Source of the DNA: Todiramphus chloris collaris
Taxonomy: Eukaryota > Chordata > Aves > Coraciiformes > Alcedinidae
Direction: 5' to 3'
DNA: 64,000 bases
Assembly: GCA_025345505.1 (NCBI GenBank)
Contig: JANVCC010000120.1
Coordinates: forward strand, 2,762,049 to 2,826,048
This document shows positions 23,471 to 34,668 of the stretch, in pieces (positions within the stretch are counted from its first letter, which is position 1; every line of letters begins with the position of its first letter). The notes under the pieces were generated by a model, which saw nothing but the letters and a program-made list of their open reading frames with translations, did not search any database and had not been told where the DNA came from. The position numbers and the translations under genes were made by a program.

Positions 23471-24098
23471 CCTCACAGTTTTAAGTTTCTGCTATTTCTC
23501 AGCTCAGTAGGACTCTCGGACAAAACACTGCTGTCAGAAAATAAGCTCTTCTCCTCCTCTGTTTATCAGAGTGAGAGAGAAACCACAGTACTATCAGAAT
23601 TCCAAACGTAATTCCACTCAGCGGTCAGCTCCTGAAACATTGGAGGTTTAAATACGAGTTCAAACCCAGTCATTTTGCTTTTTCAAATTGCCCTCAGTGC
23701 AGATGCCCACGTGTTGCAAAGTGTGCGGGAGAGAGAAGCAGGCTTTGTTTAATTCTTGTGCTCTGGTGCACGGTTCAAAACCCATGGTAGGGTTCAGGTT
23801 GAACACACAGAAATGGAGGTTACCCACTTGAGCAAAGAGTGGAGCTGTACCTTACTACTGAGCTACTCAGCTCTTCCTGGATGTAAAAAAGATCTTTATT
23901 TGGGTTCTGAGATTCTTTGACATCCCTGTTTATCATGCAGAGCTTCTTTCTCTGTTTCTAATTCCTAACTCAGGCACCAGTGAAAAAAAGGTGGTCAGAG
24001 GTAGGAGCTCTCACAGCTTCAAAACGATGCCCAGTCTGACCTGGAAGGCTGATGAAACTCCAGGGGGGATGGGTCTCCCTCTAAAATGTTCACACCTC
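23471..24098. other. Unique sequence
   Basis: No gene or repeat seen. Confidence 0.4.
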
Positions 24099-24193
24099 CC
24101 CCTATAGAATCCATAAAGAATGGAGAGCTCAGAGCTGTTCAGCAGACCCCTATAGAACCATAAAGAAAGGAGAGCTCAGAGCTGTTCAGCAGA
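24099..24193. repeat. Two-copy 47-48-bp tandem duplication
   Basis: Units at 24099-24146 and 24147-24193 begin 'cccctatagaa' and end 'gagctcagagctgttcagca' plus 'ga'. They differ by one indel and one substitution. The array ends 36 bases before the larger duplicated block. Confidence 0.92.
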
Positions 24194-24228
24194 TTGTTGG
24201 GAAAAAGGGATGATGCAGATGCTTGGGA

Positions 24229-24462
24229 AGAAGCAGGTTGTTGGGAGCTCCTTTCTTCTTCTGGAGACCAAATAGGAGAGTATTGCATTAGGCTAAAGAG
24301 AGAGATTAGAATAAGTAAAGGTAAATGTAAAAATGGGTGGATGTATGGATGGGAAGGTAAGGAGAACATGTGAGTTGTGTGTAAGGAAGATTAAAGGTGG
24401 CTGAAGGAAGAGTGAAGAAAGAAATGCAGCCCAGTGCACATGAGAGCTGTTTCACTAGGCCA
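24229..24462 (+). repeat. Local duplication, copy 1
   Basis: A 234-bp block starting 'gaagcaggttgttgggagct' and ending 'gctgtttcactaggcca'. It recurs in direct orientation at 26512-26774. By hand count there are about 13 substitutions plus two indels (about 94 per cent identity). It does not match CR1 or the LTR. The minus strand of both copies keeps a similar short open frame, probably by shared descent rather than coding selection. Confidence 0.92.
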
Positions 24463-25377
24463 CAGAGAAGATGTGAATCTGTTCCAGGTCTTGGTTATTA
24501 GACACTAAACTTTTAGAGCAAACTATCTGAATGCCTATTTTTTAACCGAGGTGGTGCAACTGTCAGGTTTTGTGTTTAAAATGACAGTAAAACTCATCCC
24601 ACCAGCACTGGATGAATTCTGTAGAAATACTTGGGATTTAAAATTTGAGATCCATGGGAAACTCTGACTATTCTGCCTGAATCTTTCTTTCTGGCTATCA
24701 AAGTAACCTAAAAAATAATAGAAATGTGATTACAAACACAATGCAAAGCTCACACTGGAAGATTTCAAAAATAATGAAAATTCTGACCCTGTTCTTTTGA
24801 AGTTGTTGAAGCTGCTGACTCCACTCCTGTTGAGTCATTTTGTTTTGATGAAGTCAGACCCTGTCTTGTTGAGCCTGCAACAGGAGGCTTCACATCTGAA
24901 ATTCTACGTGTTTCCAACAATAAAAGGGAACCTAAGAGAAGAAAAGTTTAAAAGGGAAGGAAAACAAAACCAGAAAGTTGTAATGAGCCATTCTTGTCTT
25001 ATCAAAGTACTTTGACGTCTTTGAAACAAAATGAGAAAATGGGAACAAATGGCTTCGAAATTTTGTGCGTCAGAAATGTAACTGCAATTGATGTGTCCCC
25101 GTGAAATGTTTAGATCACAGCAAAACTGTGTTTTCTGGGTAAAACTCTTCTGTCAAACCTCTTTAGCCCAACACGAACACTGAGTTGTATTGACAAGCTG
25201 GCCCTTGAGGGCTGACAGAGCTCTGGAGTGATGGGAGGAATGATAACACCCAGACGTTGCCTTTGTGCAGGAGGGACCCAAATACAGGAGGTAACGTGAA
25301 CCAGCAGAAGCCAGTGGCAGAGCTGGGACACAAGGCAGACTGGGGCGCATGAAGAAGAGTGTGGCCAGCAGGTCAAG
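24463..25377. other. Unique sequence
   Basis: AT-rich, no gene recognised. Confidence 0.4.
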
Positions 25378-25905
25378 GGAGAATCTTCTCCCCTCTACTC
25401 TGCCCTGGTGAGACCACATCTGGAGTATTGTGTCCAGTGCTGGGCTCCCCAGTTCAAGAGGGACAGGGAAATACTGGAGAGAGTTCAATGGAGGCTACGA
25501 GGATGCTGAAGGGACTGGAACATCTCTGGTGAGGAAAGGCTGAGAGCCCTGGGGCTGTTCAGCCTGGAGAAGAGAAGCCTGAGAGGGGAGCTGATGAATG
25601 GTTACAAATCTCTGCAGGGTGGGGGGCAAGGAGAAGGGGCCAGGCTCTTGTCAGTGGTGCCCTGGGAGAGGATGAGGAGCAGTGGGCACAAAGTGGAACC
25701 CAGGAAGTTCCACCTAAATATGAGGAAAAACATCTTTGTTGTGAGCCTGGCCCAAGCTGCCCAGAGAGGCTGTGGAATCTTCTTCTCTAGAGAGATTCCA
25801 AGCCTGCCTGGATCTGTTTCCGGGTGACCCTGCTCTGGCAGGGGGGGCTGGACTTGATGATCTCCAGAGATCCCTTCCAACCCCCACCATTCTGTGATTC
25901 CATGA
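25378..25905 (+). mobile_element. CR1 LINE, about 530 bp with native 3' end
   Basis: Starts in the final part of the RT ORF ('ctggtgagaccacatctgga'), passes 'ctggggctgttcagcctgga', 'tcagtggtgccctgggagag' and 'gaggctgtggaatcttcttc', and ends 'ccttccaacccccaccattc' plus 'tgtgattcc'. About 20 bases of the 'cctggatctgttcctgtg' block are lost. It overlaps in content with the RT piece at 1-214 and the 3' piece at 16593. Confidence 0.95.
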
Positions 25906-26511
25906 AAGGAAAGGGCAGTGGTACCGAACATCATGAAGGGACCAGGCTGAGCAGAGATCCTTGATCTCTTCCATCTTATGAACATGGCAGAAAAAGTTCT
26001 TGGAGTGATGCACACCCAAGGACCATCCCTCTGCCACCAAGGTGGTTGCTTCCCAGCTGGGTGGTAAAGAGCCCATTATCACTCAGAAATCTCCTAGAAA
26101 GGCATTTTTGTCTCTGTATTGGAAGATTGAGCTAAATGCTTGGAGCTATTAGCAGACAATTAAAGCTAATGTTGCAGCCAGCAGAAAGATCCCAGATAGT
26201 CACTTCACTCAATTTAAATCTTTGAAAATTTTCACAGTTCTAATCAAGGAAGAAAAAGGAAAATACATATAGATGTGTGTATATATCAGAGCATTAACTT
26301 TCATTGTCAAAGCAAGTCAAAAATTGCTGAATGAGGTAAATATGGGGAGAAATGTAATAGACTATTACCACAATATAGCTTGTGGCTTTCATTTCCAAAT
26401 GGCATTCGCACAGCCCTCGTCCCCACACAAATGCACTTTGGGATATTTAAGGGAAGAAAACAGTGATGTTTGAGATGGATAAAATCTTCAAGTTAAAGAC
26501 ATAAAAATCTG
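25906..26511. other. Unique sequence
   Basis: No feature recognised. Confidence 0.4.
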
Positions 26512-26774
26512 CAAAGAAGCAGGTTGTTGGGAGCTGGACCATTTATTTGTTGGGGGCTCCTTTCTTCTTCTGGAGACCAAATAGAAGGGTATTGCATTAG
26601 TCTGAAGTGAGAGATTAGAATAATGAAAGGTAAATGTAAAAATGGGTGTATATATGGATGGGAAGGTAAGGAGGAAAACATGTGAGTTGTATGTAAGGAA
26701 GATTAAAGGTGGCTGAAGGAATAGTGAAGAAAGAAATGCAGCCCAGTGCACGTGAGAGCTGTTTCACTAGACCA
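26512..26774 (+). repeat. Local duplication, copy 2
   Basis: Second copy of the block at 24229-24462. It carries an extra 25 or so bases near its start ('ggaccatttatttgttgggg'), which look like a partial redoubling of the 'ttgttggg' motif, and a 3-base insertion before 'aacatgtgagttg'. Starts and ends are sharp relative to the flanks. Confidence 0.92.
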
Positions 26775-28764
26775 GCAGTTAGATGGATGAAGACAGTAGG
26801 AGAGAAAGCAAAGATATATTCCACAAGCAGCTGACAGATAGGCAGGCAGCCATGGAATAACATGCTACATAGTTTAAAGTTTTCTTTTTTTTTCGTGTAA
26901 GCTGTCAAAAAAAACAACCTCCCTGCCTGTTTCCAGTGGTTTGGGTTGTGGAGGGCATTATATTTGTTCATGAGATGAGAGGCTGAGGCACAGCCCTGTT
27001 TTTCCAGTACTTTAGCTCTCTGTGCTTTGGTGTGACATTGCAGCTAGGAAAGAGATGTCCGTGTGAAGGTCCAGCTAGAAAAAGGAGGGCTGTAGCAAGA
27101 CAAACAGTCAGACAAACCCCATATTTAGACACTCATTGTCTGAACAAGGATGAGGAGCGTTGCCTGGGGTCTCCTGGGAGCTTACTTTGAGGCAAGTCAA
27201 ACCTACAGAATTCTCTAATGATGTCTAGGAGACAAAATATTGTCAAACTTGGCTCCTTTCCCCAAATAAAGCAATTCTGTCCTGGATAGCCTTGAGCAAG
27301 ATGCTTTAGCAGCTTGTTCACAGAGGTAGTTAGTTCCTACCTTGCATAGGTACAGCACCAAGCACACCAGGGTCCCCATGTTTTCTGACAGCTCAAAATG
27401 ACAAGTTCCCTTGTCACTGATGGTGGTTTCTTGCACAGCAAGTTGTTTCTGCCAGAAGGAAAGGCAGCCCAGCCTAATAAGAGCTTTTGCATGTTCAGGC
27501 ATCTTCTCCAGTGCTTCCCAGCTGTCAGAGCTCAGAAAGCAAGAGAGGAGAGATGGAGCAGTGCTCTCCAGCTGTTCCTGCTGCATCATGAGCCAGGGGG
27601 ACCACGATGGGTTCCTGGAGTAGTGAATCAACACTGTCCACTCCTTGCCCATCACTGAAATCCCTGGTGATAGCTTTGTCTTTTCAGAGGAGGACCAGGG
27701 AAGAGAGCAGCCTGCATCTGCTTGACAATCCGATGTGCCTGGCTCTCAAGAGCACCCCAGGCATTTTGGCATGAAATCGCAGCTCAAGGCAGCAAAGAGT
27801 TTTCAGTGCTGAATGTCATTCCCAGAGTTGCCTGCTCCAAGAACCGGAATGCGGGCGGCAGAATATCCTTCCTGTTCAACACATCGCCCCAACGCTGTCG
27901 GCTTTGGCTGGGGCCAGGTTTGCCATCAGTACATCATGCCTTTGGTAAACTTTAGAAGCCTCTGCACAGGCTGAAGATCCAAGTCAGAGAGCTACAAGGG
28001 AGCAGCTGGGACAGGGGCAGGGATTTTATGGGATGCAGGGGAGCAGGTTGGAAACCAGGTGAATGAGCTGTTTGGTTCTTTGGAAAGCTCCACCTACTCC
28101 CAGTGATGGGAACATCAGAGGCCACCCCACATTGCAGCCAGGGGCACAAGGAGCTTGCTGGCAAGTCTCTGGTCTTCATGGGAGAGGTGGGGTTCTTAGC
28201 AGCTCTCCTGAGGAGCTGTGGGAAAAGCAGTTTCACTGTATCAGCCTTTTTCAAAATGCCAGTGGCAATTGGAACCAAATGCTGCCGTGCTGTAAAAGGC
28301 ACAGTGGAAGTACGAGAATAACAGTAATATTATGGTGGAGTAAAGTGTCTACATGAAGACACTGCACTGCTTCAGGAGCTTCTGTTGCTGCTCCTCGAGT
28401 GCCTTTCTTCAAGACATTAATGCTGATGTCCTGGGCATGGTCCTCAGGGAGGTATGGACAGAGCTCTGGAAGTGCTAAGAATCATTCTTTTTGTCTCCTG
28501 TCAACACCCAGCCCAATGAATTTGCATTCTTTAGCCTGACCTTTCCTTCCCAGCCACCGTCAGCTTTTCAAGGAGCCTTTCTCAGCCTCTGTGAACATAC
28601 TCCCTGCCCCATAGAGGTGGTTCCCTGTAGCTCTAGGTAAAGTAGCTTGTGCCTTCTGCATCGCCCCCCACAGTCCTCTGAAATTCACTGAAACAGGACA
28701 TCTGTGGCCAAAATTCATCCCCCTTCCCCCCTCTTTATACCCACTTCCAGGAAGGGAGCAGCCA
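26775..28764. other. 2.0 kb unique region
   Basis: No repeat recognised. A 146-codon minus-strand frame at 27215-27655 is bounded by an acceptor-like 'gggatttcag' and contains a donor-like 'caaggtagga' (intron would start at 27340). It matches no family I know and its acceptor has a weak pyrimidine tract. Confidence 0.4.
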
Positions 28765-29760
28765 ATGTTAAATCCAGTTGATGGTCAGTCAGGAGTGGTG
28801 TCCCCCAGGGCTCAGTACTGGGGTCTCTGCTGTTTAACATCTTCATCGATGATTTGGACGAGGTGGTAGAGTGCACCCTTGCTAAATTTGCAGATGACAC
28901 CAAGCTGGGTGAAAGTGTTTATCTGCTTGAGGGTCAGGAAGCTCTGCAAAGGGATTTATCTAGGCTGGGTCGCTGGGCCAAGGCCAATTCCATGAGTTTA
29001 TTAAGGCCAAATGGCGGGTCCTGCTCTTGGGCCACACCAACCCCCAGCAGCTCCAGGCTGGGGGAGGAGGGACTGGAGAGAGGCCAGGCAGAGAAGGACC
29101 TGGGGGTGTTGACTGACAGCCGGCTGAACGTGAGCCAGCAGTGTGCCCGGGTGGCCAAGAAGGCCAGTGGCATCCTGGCCTGGATCAGGAATGGTGTGGG
29201 CAGCAGGAGCAGGGAGGGGATCATTGCTCTGGACTCGGCTTTGGTGAGGCCGCACCTCGAATGCTGTGTCCAGTTTTGGGTCCCTCTCTCCAAGAAGGAC
29301 GTTGAGGTGCTGGAGAAGGTCCAGAGGCTACCAAGCCAGTCAAGGGTTTGGAGCTTGTGTCTGATGAGGAGAGGCTGAGGGATCTGGGGCTGTTCAGCCT
29401 TGAGAAGAGAAGGCTGAGGGGAGACCTTATTGCCCTCTCCAGCTCCCTGAAGGGAGTTGTAGCGAGGTGGGAGTTGGGCTGTGCTCCCTGGGGACAAGGG
29501 ACAGAAGAAGAAATCACCTGAAGTTGAAGCAGGGGAGGTTCAGGCTGGATCTCAGGAGCATTTCTTTCCAGAAAGGGTTGTCAGGCACTGGAATGGGCTG
29601 CCCAGGGAGCTGGTGGAATCCCCAGCCCTGGAGGGGTTTAAGAGCCGGGTAGATGTTGGTAGATGTTAGGGACATGGTTTAGTGGTTTTGATAGGGCTGG
29701 GAATAATGTGAATAATGATTTTGAAGGTCTCTTCCAGTCTAAACTATTCTATGATTCTAA
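28765..29760 (+). mobile_element. CR1 LINE, about 1 kb, with RT catalytic palm
   Basis: The most complete CR1 here. It begins inside the RT domain just before the GVPQGSVLG motif, carries the FADD catalytic box and the post-palm region, then the J/Y-like 3' region ('gaggttcaggctggatctca', 'gaatgggctgcccaggga', 'gttttgatagggctgg'), and ends in 'aactattctatgattcta'. The 5' endonuclease is absent and frame damage is present. Confidence 0.95.
28785..29378 (+). pseudogene. CR1 reverse transcriptase fragment with FADD box
   Basis: In one frame, RT motif B-like [20 protein letters not shown] is followed by the catalytic [11 protein letters not shown] (the YXDD-box equivalent), then [11 protein letters not shown]. 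After roughly 55 residues past the FADD box the frame slips for about 35 residues in the segment corresponding to the KCRVLH motif and resumes at [18 protein letters not shown], then [15 protein letters not shown]. The fragment lacks finger motifs and the endonuclease. It is a decayed remnant of a family active in birds, not a host gene. Confidence 0.92.
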
Positions 29761-31122
29761 TGTCCCACAGACAGTGCTTTCTTATAGCTCAGCTCGTGGG
29801 CAGCGAGAGCTAGAAAAGAAGAACCATTAGACTGTGTTTGTAAAGCAGGTCGAAGTCATCTCATTTATGGAAAATGCTTGGGGAGAGGGACACAAAAAGG
29901 ATTTCTGTTTGAACTCCCCCAGTAGCTCCCAGGTGTCTGGCAAAGCAACAGAGGTAGAGCTAAGGAAGCAAAGGCAACAAAATCTAAATAGAAAAAAGTG
30001 ACTAGGAGAATGTGCAAAGAAATTGTGGTAGTTCTCCCATGCCCTGGTCTGAGAGAAACAAGACAACCAGGGTCCATCCTACAATGTCTACCTGGCTGAC
30101 CAGCTCTTCCATCTTTCCCAGCTGGAGGTGGAACAAAAGAAAGGAAGGGGTTGAATGTTGGATGAGCAGCAGCAGAGCCCTTTGCTGGGTTTCAGGAGGT
30201 GGCCTGTATTCAGCACACGCCACTTTCTCACCCAGCAAACTCACAGTTTATTGGAGAGGATGCCAAGAGAAAATAAAATAATACTCTGGTGTGGATATAA
30301 AGCTAACATGGCAGGCAGCTTTGAAAGGAACACAGGGGGAAATACATTTCACAGCATTAAGCTGCAAAACCACACACCTCACCGGACAGAAAAGGCACGC
30401 GGGGCTTTGTGGAGGAAAGGGAAATGGAGCATCCTGCTGACCCATGATGGAAGGACCATACTCAGATGTTAACAAGCAGGCTGCCTTCTCTGCTATTAGC
30501 CAGGCATTTGAAGGGCAGGATTCATCTATCCTGCATCTATTCTCCAGGTCAGCGACCTGCTGTTACATGCAAATGTGCCAAGGAGAGGGTCAGAAAAGGA
30601 GTAAGTACCAAAGAGCTGCAAGAGAAGGGAGGAGGGATCCAGCTGAATGTCAGGAGCTGAAACGAACCTCCTGTTTTCCAGGCAGAAAGGCTGGCAGCCT
30701 GAGAAATGGTTCTTATTTACACCTACAAGAGCTGGTGCCAGACGCGCGGATGATGGGATGGCTGGGCACAAAGAAGTGAAGTATCGACCGGTGGATTCTT
30801 CAAAGATGGGAATAGCAGAGGCCCATCAATCCAAGTCACCAAGGGAGGGAGAGTTATTGTCTTGCGCACGCTTTCGCTCACGCACACGCAGAGAGACTCA
30901 CAATTGCTTTGCCAGGTTGGCTCCGGTCTTCCACTGACTCATCATCCAGCCACTCGATCATTTCTAAGTAAAAGGCTGTCGGTGCATCCCACCAGCTTGA
31001 TCAAAAAAAGGCTTCGGCCCCAGAGAATCCCACCAAACCTTTCTGTTCGTGCAATGCTAAGGTCAGGCTGCCTGTGTTCCCTCTAGTCAGCAGAGCAAGA
31101 GGTGATTTCTCCAGGGAGTGAC
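29761..31122. other. Unique region
   Basis: No repeat recognised. It could include a 3' untranslated region for the weak minus-strand gene model at 31123-31622, since an AATAAA lies on that strand at 30247-30252. It is otherwise featureless by eye. Confidence 0.35.
30247..30252 (-). promoter_or_regulatory. Possible polyadenylation signal
   Basis: AATAAA on the minus strand, followed within 30 bases by a GT-rich stretch ('tgagtttgctgggtgaga'). It would give an approximately 870-base 3' UTR to the candidate gene ending at 31123. Single hexamers are common by chance. Confidence 0.2.
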
Positions 31123-31307
31123 TTATTCTTTCTTAACAAAGGTGCTGAAGATAGGCACATTGGCATGTCTGGGTTTCACTAGAAAGCCTAGCTGGCCATC
31201 TGTGAGACAGGGGCCTGCATCACAGCAGTTGATACTGCTCTCCAAGTGACAGCAGCAGTCCTCATTCAAGAAAATCTCCTTTTCCTGCTCTTTGCCTTCC
31301 GAAGTAT
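31123..31307 (-). CDS. Candidate terminal exon, cysteine-rich C-terminus
   Basis: Minus-strand frame of 60 full codons plus TAA (31123-31125), preceded by a strong acceptor ('tctctcttttctgcag'). The peptide has an acidic/basic start (SEGKEQEKEIF), a cysteine cluster (EDCCCHLESSINCCDAGPC) and a hydrophobic-basic end (GFLVKPRHANVPIF). The exon starts in phase 1 and joins without a stop to the candidate exon at 31496-31622 through a 188-base GT-AG intron. I do not recognise the protein. An open run this long arises by chance fairly often, so this is a hypothesis only. Confidence 0.22.
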
Positions 31308-31495
31308 CTGCAGAAAAGAGAGAAACATTGCTTTGGGGCTATGGCACTGCCTGTTTCAGGAGCTGTGGATTCTCTTGGTAGGTCTTCCATCATCATCTTG
31401 TCTTCTGTGTCTCTAGACCCTGCCATAATACAGCTTGATCCCTTTTCCTCTCCCTTTTGCCTCCTCCATTTGGATGAGGTTAATGTAAGGCTTAC

Positions 31496-31622
31496 TCAGC
31501 GTAGCCACAGAGTTACAGGCTCGTTGTGGATGGCACAGCTTTGCTTTGCTAGGACCTGTGGTTTTTACAGAAGGTAGCTGTGCACTGTCCAAGCACAGCA
31601 GTTTCTGCACCACCACCACCAT
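31496..31622 (-). CDS. Candidate first coding exon
   Basis: Minus-strand ATG at 31622 sits in a strong Kozak context (gaaGCCATGG) with an in-frame stop 42 bases upstream. It encodes 42 residues (MVVVVQKLLCLDSAQL at the start) and ends at a good donor ('ctgagtaagc') in phase 1, matching the phase of the exon at 31123-31307. The joined product would be 103 residues with nine cysteines and no clear signal peptide or domain. No TATA or CpG island is obvious upstream. Transcript evidence would be needed to believe it. Confidence 0.18.
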
Positions 31623-34382
31623 GGCTTCAGGCCTCGTGTTCTTCTGGCCAGCACGTCCCACTTAAGCATCATTTTTTCCCCCGTGCACAAATGTTACTCC
31701 TGTAGGATCAGCATACACATATCCTGAAGGGATGTTGTCCTCATAAAATAGCTTTTTGATACAAAGTCATCGGAGTAGACTGCCCAAAGTCACCTGGCTA
31801 GCGTGGAGAACTCCCTTGACGCCAGCCAAATCCACAAGACACCTCATTTCATTGATCTACGACAACACCTTCACTGCCAGAGGTCTGCAAACTCTACCAA
31901 ATGGCAAGATCTGAGCTAAGAAAGTCCCAAAGTGCTACTATTCATGGGATGCCCCCATTGCCTTCCACTCAGCGAAGGTATTCTGTACTTAACTCAAGCC
32001 TACAGAGGTAACAATGGTCCCTAACCCCCTGAAGGAACCTGTCCTCAGGCAAAACCTCCATTGGCTCAGCAGTTTAGCAAGGTAGCCCTGCTCCACTGCC
32101 TGGGGAACACGCTGCCGCTGAAGACTTGCTGAGCAAGCCTTACAAAAATTAACACGTCTTGCCAGGGAGACAATAGGGAATGATTAATGAACACGGCCAA
32201 TGAAAGGAGGGGGATCAGGGGAATAGATTTGCTAAATTGACAGCATATAAAATGTTTGTTCCTGCCTGAAACGGCAAGGTTGGCAAACCCTCTCATGGGC
32301 CAGTAACTTGGGTTAAGTGAGAAGGCCATGAACCCGTAAATTGTACATCATCTATATTCAGATGTACAGGCTTGTAGCCTCTCTGGTCCAGTGAGCCCAG
32401 TAATGAAAGACTTGAGAGCTACCCGAGACATAAGATCAAGTGCCCTGGTTGCTCTAGCTCTGATAAGATTTTAGATGAGGATTTATTTTGTTAATGGTGT
32501 TCTCAGTGTAAACCTCTCCTCCTCACACAAGGGTTATTGTGTATACTTTTTGCCGAAGTGAGGACCTTGTGGGATGTTCGGGAAAGACTTTTATCCCATG
32601 AGTAAAAACAGAATGACTGAACAAGGCAAGGGAGTATTTGTTGTCAAATCGTTTGGCTCAAAGGAAGATACAGCATCTTTGCAAAGCTTGCCCAAAAAGT
32701 TTCTACATCTATTTTTATCACATGATATTTTTGCTCAGAAGAGTTAAAAAGGAGGCTGCTGAGGCACGTGGGGTTTTTTTCCCTCTGCTGTGTATAGCTC
32801 AAGTGGCTGACAAACTTTCTATCAAATCTTTTCCTCCCCGTTTTAGGAACAGACATCTCCTTGCAGTGAGCGCGAGTAGCTCTGTGGTGTTGTTAAGCAG
32901 GGGAGCTCTGCTGCTAATTTGTTGCTGCAGAGTGTTCCACAGCCATGAGGAAAACGCTGTCAACACCAAGTCCTCACCACTGCTCACACCTCCTGCATCC
33001 CTTCCTCTTCCTACCTCCGACAGAGGTGGTCCTTGTGATGAAGCACAGCCTGTGCTGTGATGGTCCTGAGCATGCTGAAGGCTGTGCTGCTGCCTCCTCC
33101 CATCCCCATGCTGGATGCTAGTGCTGCTGCCATGTATTTTTCTGTGTGTTCTCCATGGTGCAGGGCTCTGGTGCTGCTTGCTCACTCCTGAAAGCAGGAC
33201 CGGTTCCCCCAGGGATGAAAAATTCAACAAGTAAAACCCCCCAGAATTTAAAATGTCTTCCACCAAGCACATCCTTTCTTGACTTCTGGAGGAATTTCTT
33301 TCCCCCAGCCACATCTCTCCAGGACATCTACCTTCACCTGGTGATCATAGGTTGGGTGAACATTCACAGCCACAGAGAAACGCCTCCGGGAAGTCAGTAC
33401 CGAGGGACTGGAGGATAACCCTCTTGCATCTCTTCTTGGCAGTGGCTGTCCTCATTCATTAGGTCTGACATCTGCTATTGATGCCCGTTATGGTAATTAA
33501 TGAAACATTTCACTGGCTGTGGCTGGCACTGCGTCAGCAGTTTCCCACTGCTTAGGGATGGGTATTCATACAGCACAGAGGAGTTCTTTAGGTAGCTCTG
33601 TTGGATTAGGGGAGTAGTGGGGTCGGAAGATCTCATTGCCATTTGTGTTACGACCCCCTGTGAAAAGGCAGATGGGAAGGAGAAGGAACCTGTAGAGACG
33701 TGGTGGATGGGGCACCTGCACTAAGGCAATAAGAAAACTGTATAAGGTCTTGCTCCTCCCTGTTCTGCTTGTTTATGAAGTGTCTTACATAAACTGCATG
33801 GCCTTAAGTCCTTGGATTTTCCAGTGAGGCCACGTTCTGGGTTTTGATTTATCTCTGCATTGGACAATCAGATAGCTCAGGAACCTTTGAAGGTTCCTCA
33901 GGGTGTCTGCCTGCACCTTGCTGCACAGAAGCACCCTGACAACAAGCCTTGCAAGGTCCGGATGCCCAGCTCTCTGGATGTGCACAGGAGCTGTTCAAGG
34001 CTGTCCTATTTTAGGAAGTGGCTTAATCATTCGGTGGGCTAAGGAGAGAGAATTCCATTTCTGCAGTGGAGTCCCTGGGGTGCTTTTGAGCATGCTGCAC
34101 TCCATTCCCTGCAGCTCTGTCAAATCTCCCAACCAGCTTTTCCACAGAGAAGCTTCTAGAGGAGACACTGTCCCTTGCCAGCACAAGTTCCTTGTTCCAG
34201 GAGCTCAGTAGAAGCAGCTCTTTGTAGGGCAAACACAAAGAGCTGGTTTTATGGTCCTCATGGAGGAGCAGCACATAGTGCAGGACTCCCTTGCATCTCT
34301 GTAGAGCCACCTTGTAAAGAAAACAGGTTTCAAAAGCATGCATCCTTCCTCCGGACTCGCCTGGTTAGTCTGGCTCTCCTCT
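31623..34382. other. 2.8 kb unique region
   Basis: No repeat or recognisable exon. The interval around 33460-33560 ('gttatggtaattaatgaaac') has the look of a conserved non-coding patch. Minus frame 33785-33985 is open for 66 codons without convincing splice sites. Confidence 0.4.
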
Positions 34383-34559
34383 TGTGGTGGTTTGACCTCG
34401 GTTGGATGCCAGGTGCCCACCAAGCTGCTCTATCACTCCCCCCTCCTCCTCTCAGCTGGACCAGGGGGAAGAAAATAAGATGAAGCTCATGGGCTAAGAC
34501 AAAGGCAGGTTAATGGAAAGCAAAGCAAGGCCACATGCAGAAGCAAAAGAAAAAAAGAT

Positions 34560-34565
34560 TTTATT
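34560..34565 (-). promoter_or_regulatory. LTR polyadenylation signal
   Basis: AATAAA on the minus strand, about 95 bases downstream of the LTR TATA box, as expected near the R/U5 border. Confidence 0.65.
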
Positions 34566-34661
34566 CTCTGCTTCCCATCAGCAGGTGCTGTCTGCCCCCT
34601 TTTTGGGGAGCAGGGCTCCAAACGTGTAGCAGTTGCTCTCCCCACCCACCCTTTTTCTAGC

Positions 34662-34668
34662 TTTTATA
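34662..34668 (-). promoter_or_regulatory. LTR TATA box
   Basis: TATAAAA on the minus strand within the LTR, in the context 'gctgagctataaaagctag'. Correct spacing to the LTR poly-A signal supports it as the U3 core promoter. Whether it is still active cannot be seen. Confidence 0.65.

Noticed and set aside
27215..27655. 146-codon minus-strand frame with acceptor-like and donor-like ends
   Set aside because: The acceptor lacks a real pyrimidine tract and the peptide is unrecognised. It was kept only as a note in the unique-region entry.
28934..29497. 187-codon minus-strand frame
   Set aside because: Antisense to the CR1 reverse-transcriptase fragment; a shadow of the repeat.
30392..30402. Eleven-base match to the start of miR-124 (aaggcacgcgg)
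   Set aside because: The match stops after the seed region and no stem-loop arm is present nearby; consistent with chance.
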